This document shows, piece by piece, positions 52,686-59,569 of a DNA stretch of 64,000 bases. The position numbers and the translations under genes are program-made. A model generated the notes under the pieces. That model was not told the DNA's origin, did no database searches, and saw only the letters and a list, made by a program, of their open reading frames with translations. Numbering within the stretch: position 1 is the first letter of the stretch; every line of letters begins with the position of its first letter. This DNA is from Anaerolineaceae bacterium. Lineage in GTDB: Bacteria; Chloroflexota; Anaerolineae; Promineifilales; Promineifilaceae. Location of the stretch: the NCBI GenBank assembly GCA_002699125.1, contig PABI01000119.1, forward strand, positions 1 through 64,000. The letters are read 5' to 3'.

Positions 52686-53879
52686 TTAATGATAAAGTTC
52701 CGGCGCGCCGTGAATCATCATCTCCACCAGCTCGTCGGCGGTGAGCGCGTCGCCCATCTTTTCCTTCATACGCTCGGTAAATTTGGGGGAGACGCCGTGG
52801 ATTTTCATGGTGACCAGATCATCAGCAGTGAGCGATTTGCCCAAAAGCGCCTGCATTCGCTGGGCAAACTGAGGGCGCACGCCGTGAATGCGCATGGTGA
52901 CGAGCGTTTCGGCCGTCACGTCAGGCAGATTCAGCTCCATAATGCCAGCCACAAACTGAGGATCAACGCCGTGGATGCGCATGGTAACCAATTGATCGGC
53001 ATCCAAATCGGGCAGGCTATAGCTGTGCATCGTTTTGATGAAATCGGCCGTGACATGATGAATGCCCATATTGATGATCGTGTCCAAATTAAACGGCCCC
53101 AAATCCGTAGCTTGTAGCTGCTGGATGAGGTCGGGGCGGATGTGGTGAATGCCCAGCTGCACAATCTGGTCAATGGTCAGATCGGTGAGACCCATGTTAC
53201 GTACTTCGCGGACGAGATTCGGCCGTACATTGTGAATGCCCAACTGGACCACATCGTCCACGCTTAAATCATCCAGCCCCAATTCGCGAATTTCCTGAAT
53301 CATCTCCGGGCGCACACGGTGAATGCTGAGCTGCACTACGTCGTCTACGGTCAGATCGGTCAGCCCCAATTCCTGCACCTGTCGCAAATAATCGGGACGC
53401 ACGTTGTGGACACCGAGCTGCACCACATCGTCCACCGTTAGATGAGTCAGCCCCAGGCTGCGTACCTCCACAATCAGCTCCGGACGCACACGATGAATGG
53501 CCATCTGCACGATATCGTCTACCGAAAGGTCGGTAAGTCCAACCTGATGCAGCTGGCGGATGTAGCCGGGGCGCACGTTGTGAATTTGCAGCTGCCACAG
53601 CTCATCTTCCGTCAAATCTTTCAGCCCAACCTGAGCCATTGCCTCCACAAATTGTGGCGTAATGCGCTGGTGGCGATGTTGGTGCTGGGGCTGTTGATTT
53701 TCCCAGCGGATAGGATTCACAAAGGCGGGTGACGTTACCAGTTTTGGCGGTGTTGGCGGCGTAGGTGGCATGGATTTCGCTTCGCTGGTAGCCAGGGCTT
53801 CCAGCAGCAAATTAGCTTCATCGGCCGATACTTTGCCTTCGGCCAGCATGGTTAAAATCATTTTGCGTTCGTCGTTCAT
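52686..53879 (-). CDS. 29-residue tandem-repeat protein with SHOCT-like N-terminus
   Basis: The 397-residue protein opens with a YvlB/LiaX-type SHOCT-like helical pair (ERKMILTMLAEGKVSADEAN, then LLLEAL). From residue 75 to the end run about eleven tandem repeats of exactly 29 residues with pattern V-R-P-x-hydrophobic (6 to 10 x) G-L-x-D-L-x-x-D-D-hydrophobic-V-x-hydrophobic-x-I-H. Each repeat should form two short helices, stacking into a solenoid. Similar GVxPxF repeats occur in bacterial stress and signalling proteins. No membrane segment or signal peptide. It follows a shorter paralogue and a DUF2089 regulator on the same strand. I infer a scaffold or sensor; no enzymatic residues stand out. 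Confidence 0.8.
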   Translation of the reverse strand: MNDERKMILTMLAEGKVSADEANLLLEALATSEAKSMPPTPPTPPKLVTSPAFVNPIRWENQQPQHQHRHQRITPQFVEAMAQVGLKDLTEDELWQLQIHNVRPGYIRQLHQVGLTDLSVDDIVQMAIHRVRPELIVEVRSLGLTHLTVDDVVQLGVHNVRPDYLRQVQELGLTDLTVDDVVQLSIHRVRPEMIQEIRELGLDDLSVDDVVQLGIHNVRPNLVREVRNMGLTDLTIDQIVQLGIHHIRPDLIQQLQATDLGPFNLDTIINMGIHHVTADFIKTMHSYSLPDLDADQLVTMRIHGVDPQFVAGIMELNLPDVTAETLVTMRIHGVRPQFAQRMQALLGKSLTADDLVTMKIHGVSPKFTERMKEKMGDALTADELVEMMIHGAPELYH

Positions 53880-53899
53880 TTTGATCTCCTCAAATAATA

Positions 53900-53972
53900 G
53901 GACGCTGATTTACCTGTACGCGAAGCGGTCGCCCTGCGACATTGCCCTGATCAGGAAAATCAGCGTTCTATT
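53900..53972. repeat. Inverted microrepeat with GATCAGGAAAATCAG
   Basis: GGACGCTGATTT (53901 on) is mirrored by AAAATCAGCGTTCT (53958-53971), and the interior contains GTCGCCCTGCGAC, itself a small hairpin. GATCAGGAAAATCAG is shared with 6229-6243. It lies upstream of the 397-residue repeat protein gene. Confidence 0.75.
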
Positions 53973-54029
53973 TTTTCATGGCTGTTAACATGCATTGTTT
54001 TTTGAAAGGGGCAATTTTGCAAAACTGCC

Positions 54030-54737
54030 CTACAGTAAGTGTATTGTTTCTTTTAACAGTTCATCATCCATGCCTTCGATGGCCATTTGCACAAAGGCAT
54101 CGCCGTCGAGTTCCTGGATGAAGTCGGTTTCTTTCATTTTTTGGATAAATTCTTCGTTGACGCCTTCAACGCCCATTTGCACGATGTGGTCACCGGTGAG
54201 ACCAGGCAAGTGCAAGCCACTCAGCGCGCGTAAAAAGTCAGGATCCACCCCTTCGATGCCCATCGTCACGATGTGATCGCCAGTCAGCTCCGGCAGTTCC
54301 ATGCCACGCAAAGCCTGTAAGAATTCGGGATCAACGCCTTCAATGCCCATTTGCATCATTTGGTCGCCGGTAAGGGGTAAATTTTCTAGCTGGGCAACGG
54401 CCGTAATAAACTCAGGATCTACCCCTTCAATGGCCATCGTCACGATGTGGTCACCGGTGAGGACTGTATGCGGCAGCTGCCGCACTGCCCGGATGAACGC
54501 CGGGTCTACGCCTTCGCGGTTAAGCTGGAGGATTTGCTCGGCGGTGAGTTTGGGGCTGGCGTGCAGCGGTTTGACCGGTTTGAGCGGGTCAAGCGGTGTG
54601 ATATTTTTGGCGGATGGGGATGATTGTGTGGTGGGTACGGCCGTTTCGCCCAAAGCGTCCAGCAGCAAATCTGCCTCATCCACCGTGATTTTTCCATTTT
54701 GCAACATCTCTAAAATCTGAGCTCGTTCTTCCTTCAT
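54030..54737 (-). CDS. Shorter 29-residue tandem-repeat protein with SHOCT-like N-terminus
   Basis: A paralogue of the downstream 397-residue protein: the N-terminal ERAQILEMLQNGKITVDEAD plus LLLDAL is the same SHOCT-like helical pair. After a Ser/Pro-rich linker come five 29-residue repeats of the form V-D-P-x-F-x-x-A-hydrophobic (x) L-T-G-D-H-I-V-T-M-x-I-E-G. The repeats here end in IEG where the other protein has IHN or IHG, so the two subfamilies have diverged as blocks. It lies between the DUF2089 gene and the longer paralogue, likely in one operon. Confidence 0.8.
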   Translation of the reverse strand: MKEERAQILEMLQNGKITVDEADLLLDALGETAVPTTQSSPSAKNITPLDPLKPVKPLHASPKLTAEQILQLNREGVDPAFIRAVRQLPHTVLTGDHIVTMAIEGVDPEFITAVAQLENLPLTGDQMMQMGIEGVDPEFLQALRGMELPELTGDHIVTMGIEGVDPDFLRALSGLHLPGLTGDHIVQMGVEGVNEEFIQKMKETDFIQELDGDAFVQMAIEGMDDELLKETIHLL

Positions 54738-54889
54738 GAGATTCTCCTTATTGTTATTTCAAACAGGCAGCAGGCACCGTCGGCCAGACGGCCATTGCCG
54801 CAAACGGATACTCAATTTTCTGTTTAAGGGTTGGCTGGTTGTTAGGCCGCTGGCTTTATGTAAAAGCTAATAAGATTGTTGATTAAGCC

Positions 54890-54967
54890 GATCTCAGATT
54901 TGGCTTTTACCTGAGCAAATCACTAGGACTATGCTTTCTATTCAAAACCCTTTTGTGATTTGCTTAA
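54890..54967. repeat. Dispersed repeat element, copy 2, over the end of the DUF2089 gene
   Basis: On the minus strand it reads TTAAGCAAATCACAAAAG, about 30 variable nt, then GTGATTTGCTCAGGTAAAAG followed by CCAAAT, matching 40334-40408 in order and orientation. It contributes the last eight or so codons and the stop codon of the DUF2089 gene. The spacer 54738-54889 shows further partial inverted sequence (GCTTTTAC copies) but no gene. Confidence 0.75.
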
Positions 54968-55348
54968 CTGTTTTAGCAGTTGGGCGGCTTCATTGACATC
55001 AATCTCGCCACGATCCACGCGCGCCAGAATTTCCTGACGGCTTTGGCGCAGCGCTTCTTCGGAGGCGGCTGGCTCTACATCCTTGTTCTCAAAGCCAAGT
55101 GCCTCTACAATTTCGTTCAGGCGATTGCGAATGGTCCAGTAAGACATGCCAATCTCGCGCTCCATCTCCTTGACGTTGCCCTTGTTTTTGACAAACAGTT
55201 CCAAAAAGTGGAGATTCTCCGGCGTGAGCTTGGAGAAAATATTTGGGGTAAACTCCCCCACAACCATGGTGCCACAGATACGGCAGGTTTGCTGGGTTAC
55301 GACCAGCTCACCGGCACAGGCAGGACATTTTTCCAACAGTTTGCGCAT
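54938..55348 (-). CDS. DUF2089 regulator with zinc ribbon and helix-turn-helix
   Basis: A 136-residue DUF2089 protein. Two CxxC pairs (CPACAGEL; CRICGTMV) form a zinc ribbon, followed by a helix-turn-helix-like region (LEREIGMSYWTIRNRLNEIV-type; observed MEREIGMSYWTIRNRLNEI) and a C-terminal SHOCT-like pair (RVDRGEIDVNEAAQLLKQL) akin to the N-termini of the two repeat proteins downstream. I infer a transcription regulator of this operon. A strong promoter with repeated CACCAAAAT sites lies just upstream, suggesting autoregulation. The final codons derive from a dispersed repeat element. Confidence 0.88.
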   Translation of the reverse strand: MRKLLEKCPACAGELVVTQQTCRICGTMVVGEFTPNIFSKLTPENLHFLELFVKNKGNVKEMEREIGMSYWTIRNRLNEIVEALGFENKDVEPAASEEALRQSRQEILARVDRGEIDVNEAAQLLKQLSKSQKGFE

Positions 55349-55403
55349 GAACTAAAATCCTTCTGGTATCAACTTTCGCTTCAAAAAATTGAACAATGTG
55401 GAC

Positions 55404-55432
55404 AATATACACAAAAATTTTGGTGGTGTCAA
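55404..55432 (-). promoter_or_regulatory. Strong promoter of the DUF2089-repeat protein operon
   Basis: On the minus strand TTGACA (55432-55427) and TATATT (55409-55404) are exactly 17 bp apart. Transcription should start near 55397, about 50 nt before ATG 55348, which is preceded by AAGGA. The spacer between the boxes contains CACCAAAATTTT, one of several similar sites. Confidence 0.8.
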
Positions 55433-55511
55433 CAATAATTTTGGTTTTTCACCAAAATAAGACAATATTTCATCAAAATTATTGGTTTATTTTGCATTTC
55501 TCACCAAATTT
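55415..55511. promoter_or_regulatory. Operator-like array of ATTTTGGTG/CACCAAAAT sites
   Basis: Related sites occur at 55416-55428 (ATTTTGGTGGTG), 55438-55458 (ATTTTGGT and ACCAAAAT as perfect arms around 5 nt), 55471-55485 (CATCAAAATTATTGG) and 55501-55511 (TCACCAAATTT). The first lies inside the promoter spacer and the others just upstream, the layout of a repressor or activator array. The rest of the 405-nt spacer up to 55753 is AT-rich near the array; an ATTAGACGATTGTCTAAT inverted repeat lies at 55626-55643 ahead of the ABC exporter genes. Confidence 0.6.
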
Positions 55512-55753
55512 GTCGCTTTTGGCTCTGATCTTTTAGAGGCTGATGATTGTGTCAGTGGCAATTAGGGGGCAATTGAAACAATGGGTGGACATTTACGGCG
55601 GGTTTGATATAAACTAATTTGTTCTATTAGACGATTGTCTAATCATGCGGAAACCCGTTGGTTTCCCAGCGAATACAGGATTGGGGGGAACGGCCACCTC
55701 GACAAGCTCAGCGCAAGCCGTTTCCTCACAACCTATCTTGGAGGACACGCTTT

Positions 55754-57535
55754 ATGAAGGAAGATGCAGTCTATCGACGATTGCTGGGGTATCTGAAGCC
55801 CTACTGGAAACAGCTCGTTATCGCCTACTTCTCCATGCTGTTTGCCACGTTGCTCAACTTGTTTGTGCCGCAAATCATCAAGGATGCCATTGACAACGGA
55901 CTGACAGAGGGCGAACCGCGCGCCCTGTTTGTGGCTGGCGGCATCATTTTGGGCATTGCCGTCGTGCGTGGGGCCGCTGGTTTTGGCCAGCTCTACTTCG
56001 GTGAATGGCTCACTCACCGCGTTTCCTACGATTTACGCAACCACTTTTACAACAGCGTGCAGGCCCTGCCCTTCAGCTTTCACGATCGCACCCTCACCGG
56101 CGACCTGATGAGCCGGGCCACCAGCGACATCACCGAAACGGAGCGTTTTGTGGGTATCGGCCTGATGGGGCTCATTTCCACCACCCTGCTGCTGGTTGGC
56201 GTTATCATCGCCATGCTGCTGGAATCCATACAGCTTTCCCTACTGGGTCTCATTCCGATTCCGCTGCTGGTATTTGCCACCATTCGTTTTGGCAACACGG
56301 TGCGCCCCATGTTCAAGCTGATTCAGGAGCAGATGGGCGTGCTCTCTTCCACCATGCAGGAGAGCATGACGGGCATCAACGTCGTCAAAGCATTTGCCCG
56401 CGAACCGCACGAGCTGGCCAAGTTTGACCACGAAAATGATGAATGGTTTGACCGTCGTTATGGCCTCATCAAGGTGTGGGCCGACAACTGGCCCCTGTTT
56501 ACTTTTTTGGTGGCGGCCTCCATCTTTTTGCTGCTCTGGTTTGGCGGTCCGGCAGCGCTGGAAGGAGACATTACGGTGGGTTCACTGTTTGCCCTCATTT
56601 CCTACGTGCTGATGTTAGGCGGGCCGGTGCAGCGGTTGGGCTTTTTGGTGAACCTGGCGGCGACGGCTGGGGCCAGCGCCAAGCGTGTTTTTGACATCAT
56701 CGACACGCCCAGCGAAATTGAAGAGCGGGAAGACGCCGTCTGGCTGGATCGCGTCGATGGTTCGGTCACGTTCCAGAGCGTCAATTTTGGTTACCGCGAA
56801 GACCTGAAAATTTTGAGCGACATCTCGTTCCATGCCGATCCGGGCCAGACGATTGCCTTGATTGGCCCGACCGGTTCCGGTAAATCAACGGTCACCAATT
56901 TAATTCCCCGCTTTTACGATCCCACGGCCGGCCAGATTCTGGTTGATGGCGTGGATATTCGCTCAGTGCAGGTGCAGTCGCTGCGCAAGCAAATTGGCAT
57001 TGTGCTGCAAGACCCGTTTTTGTTTAGCCAGACGGTGGCCGAGAATATCGCTTACGGCCGTCCCCATGCCACCCAAGATGAAATCATCGCCGCCGCCACC
57101 GCTGCCCGCGCCCACGGCTTCATTTCCGAGATGCCGGAAGGATACGATACGCGCGTGGGCGAACGAGGCGTGACGCTCAGCGGCGGGCAAAAGCAGCGCG
57201 TGGCCATCGCCCGGGCTCTGCTTACCGATCCCAGCATCCTGATTTTAGACGACTCCACCAGCAGTGTAGACACAGAAACTGAGCACCTCATCCAGGAAGC
57301 GCTGGCGGTGCTGATGGAAGGGCGCACCACGTTTGTGATTGCCCAACGGCTGCTGACGCTGAAGAGTGCCGACATGATTTTGGTGTTGGACCACGGCCGT
57401 ATCGTGCAGCGCGGCACCCATGACCAACTCCTGGCAGAAGGCGGCCTGTACCGCGAAATTTACGACTTGCAGCTAAAAGACCAGGAAGCGTTTGTGGCTC
57501 TGGAAGCGGAAATGGAGGCAAAATCTCGTGAGTAA
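55754..57535 (+). CDS. ABC exporter half-transporter, degenerate-site subunit
   Basis: A 593-residue fusion of a six-helix export domain and an ATPase. The ATPase has Walker A GPTGSGKST, signature LSGGQKQR and Walker B ILILDDSTSSVD, in which the catalytic Glu is Asp. In heterodimeric exporters (BmrCD, TM287/288) one subunit shows this change and forms the weak ATP site. ATG 55754 follows GGAGG; an in-frame frame upstream begins with non-conserved, repeat-like sequence and is left out. It overlaps the next gene, encoding the partner, by 8 nt. Substrate unknown; lipids or drugs are usual. Confidence 0.92.
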   Translation: MKEDAVYRRLLGYLKPYWKQLVIAYFSMLFATLLNLFVPQIIKDAIDNGLTEGEPRALFVAGGIILGIAVVRGAAGFGQLYFGEWLTHRVSYDLRNHFYNSVQALPFSFHDRTLTGDLMSRATSDITETERFVGIGLMGLISTTLLLVGVIIAMLLESIQLSLLGLIPIPLLVFATIRFGNTVRPMFKLIQEQMGVLSSTMQESMTGINVVKAFAREPHELAKFDHENDEWFDRRYGLIKVWADNWPLFTFLVAASIFLLLWFGGPAALEGDITVGSLFALISYVLMLGGPVQRLGFLVNLAATAGASAKRVFDIIDTPSEIEEREDAVWLDRVDGSVTFQSVNFGYREDLKILSDISFHADPGQTIALIGPTGSGKSTVTNLIPRFYDPTAGQILVDGVDIRSVQVQSLRKQIGIVLQDPFLFSQTVAENIAYGRPHATQDEIIAAATAARAHGFISEMPEGYDTRVGERGVTLSGGQKQRVAIARALLTDPSILILDDSTSSVDTETEHLIQEALAVLMEGRTTFVIAQRLLTLKSADMILVLDHGRIVQRGTHDQLLAEGGLYREIYDLQLKDQEAFVALEAEMEAKSRE

Positions 57536-59462
57536 TCAACAAAAGCAACAGCAAAACGGCAGGCGAAACGGCCGTTCCCGAGAAAGACAATTCGACCCCG
57601 GCATTAGCATTGAAGAACAAGAGCGACAAGATCGCGAAGAGCGCATTCGCGCCCTGCTGCGCGAAGATGATGACGATGATTTGATAGGCAAGGCGTATGA
57701 CGGCCGTCTCGTGCGGCGGTTGTTGGGCTATATGCGGCCGTACTTGCCCAAACTCATCGTGGCCATTGTGCTGATGGTCAGCAGTTCGCTGCTGGCCGTC
57801 GCCCAGCCGACCATCGTGGGCCGGGCCATCGACGACGGCATCCGGGCCGGATCGTTTAGCACGCTGCGGCTGTGGACCGGCATTTTTCTGGCTGCGGCCC
57901 TGGGTGAATGGATCACCAACCGGTTTCGCATCGCCATTATGGCTTACGTGGGCACCAAAGTGGTGGCCGATTACCGCAGCGATCTGTTCCGCCACCTGCA
58001 CACGCTGTCGCTGAACTTCCACAACAACTACAGCGTCGGACGCCTGATGAGCCGCCTCATCAGCGACGTAGGCGTGCTGCAAGATTTCATCACCTGGTCA
58101 ATCACCGGCCTGTTCCGCTCCTTTTTCACGCTGACCGGTATCATCATCGCCATGCTGATCTTAAACTGGCGGCTGGCGCTGGTAACCTTTGCCGTGCTGC
58201 CGCTGATGTTTGCCTTGACGAATTATTGGCGGGTGCGCGTGCGCGGCGCGTACCGGGCCACGCGGCAGCGGCTGTCACTCATCAACGGCTACCTGAATGA
58301 ATCCATTTCCGGCATTCGCGTGACCAAAAGCTTTATCCGCGAGAAGAAAAACAGCCAACATTTTGACGATCTCAACTACTCCTTCTTCGATGCCAACGTG
58401 GCCGCCAGCCGCCTGACGGCCACCTTTTTCCCTGGCGTCGATTTTATGGGCTCGCTGGCCACGGCGCTGGTGGTGGGCGTGGGCGGCTGGCTGGTGCTGG
58501 GCGACGCCCTCACCACCGGCACGTTGGTCGCTTTTGTCCTGTACATCGACCGCTTCTTTGACCCGATTCGCGAGCTGGCGCAGCGGTACAACACGTTCCA
58601 GGCCACGATGGCCGCCAGCGAGCGTGTCTTCCACCTGCTGGACACCCAGCCAGACCTGCTGGACATACCGGACGCAGTGGATTTACCGCCAGTCAAGGGA
58701 CGTGTGGAATTCAAAGATGTGAAGTTTAGCTACCAGGATGGCGTGCCGGTGCTGCAAGGCATTTCGCTAAATGCTGAGCCAGGGCAGCGCATTGCCTTGG
58801 TGGGTGAGACGGGTGCAGGCAAAAGCACGATTATCCGGCTCATCTCCCGCTTTTTCGACATCACCGATGGCTCGTTGCAGATTGACGGGCACGAGGTGAG
58901 CCAGGTGACGCAGGCGAGCTTGCGCAGCCAGCTGGGGATTGTGCTGCAAGATACGTTTTTGTTCACGGGTACCATTCAGGAGAATATTCGCTACGGCCGT
59001 CTTGATGCCACCGATGAAGAAGTGATTGCCGCGGCAACGGCCGTTGGCGCCGACGACTTTATCCGCAAAATGCCGGAAGGGTATCAGACCGAGGTGGGCG
59101 AAAACGGCGTCAACCTGAGCGTGGGACAGCGGCAGATCATCTCCTTTGCCCGCGCCCTGCTGGCCGATCCGCGCATTCTTATACTGGATGAAGCCACCAG
59201 CAGCGTGGACACCACCACAGAAAAAGTGATCCAGCAGGCGCTGGACCGCCTAATGGAAGGGCGCACCAGCTTTGTCATTGCCCACCGGCTGAGCACCATT
59301 GTGGGCGCAGACCAGATTGTGGTGCTGGATGATGGACAAATCGTCGAGCAAGGCACCCACGAAGAGCTGCTGGCGCAAAAAGGCCGTTACTACAATCTGT
59401 ACACGATGCAGTGGGCGGCCCAGGAGGCTCAGGATAGTTCGGGGCATTTTAGTCAAAATTAG
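57528..59462 (+). CDS. ABC exporter half-transporter, catalytic-site partner
   Basis: Partner of the upstream exporter, 644 residues from GTG 57528, which has GGAGG at good spacing and overlaps the previous stop by 8 nt. An N-terminal charged extension of about 60 residues (with a DDDDD run near 48) precedes the six-helix export domain. The ATPase has Walker A GETGAGKST, an unusual signature LSVGQRQ, and Walker B ILILDEATSSVD with the catalytic Glu intact. The division of a degenerate and a canonical Walker B between two coupled genes is the classic heterodimeric exporter pattern. Confidence 0.92.
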   Translation: MSNQQKQQQNGRRNGRSRERQFDPGISIEEQERQDREERIRALLREDDDDDLIGKAYDGRLVRRLLGYMRPYLPKLIVAIVLMVSSSLLAVAQPTIVGRAIDDGIRAGSFSTLRLWTGIFLAAALGEWITNRFRIAIMAYVGTKVVADYRSDLFRHLHTLSLNFHNNYSVGRLMSRLISDVGVLQDFITWSITGLFRSFFTLTGIIIAMLILNWRLALVTFAVLPLMFALTNYWRVRVRGAYRATRQRLSLINGYLNESISGIRVTKSFIREKKNSQHFDDLNYSFFDANVAASRLTATFFPGVDFMGSLATALVVGVGGWLVLGDALTTGTLVAFVLYIDRFFDPIRELAQRYNTFQATMAASERVFHLLDTQPDLLDIPDAVDLPPVKGRVEFKDVKFSYQDGVPVLQGISLNAEPGQRIALVGETGAGKSTIIRLISRFFDITDGSLQIDGHEVSQVTQASLRSQLGIVLQDTFLFTGTIQENIRYGRLDATDEEVIAAATAVGADDFIRKMPEGYQTEVGENGVNLSVGQRQIISFARALLADPRILILDEATSSVDTTTEKVIQQALDRLMEGRTSFVIAHRLSTIVGADQIVVLDDGQIVEQGTHEELLAQKGRYYNLYTMQWAAQEAQDSSGHFSQN

Positions 59463-59569
59463 GCATAAAGTCGCATACGTTTTGCTACCAGTAGTACCTA
59501 TGTAGAATCGAACCCCCTTTAAGCTTGCTGCTAAAATGGTTGTTACTGCAAGTAGATTTCATTTTCCCG

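Noticed and set aside
52760-53660. Regular 87-bp periodicity that could pass for a CRISPR or tandem repeat array
   Set aside because: It is the coding periodicity of 29-residue protein repeats in an intact frame; units diverge and there are no spacers.
59498-59520. T-arm-like GAATCGAACCCC suggesting a tRNA on the minus strand
   Set aside because: No matching acceptor stem, anticodon arm or paired T-stem can be drawn around it.
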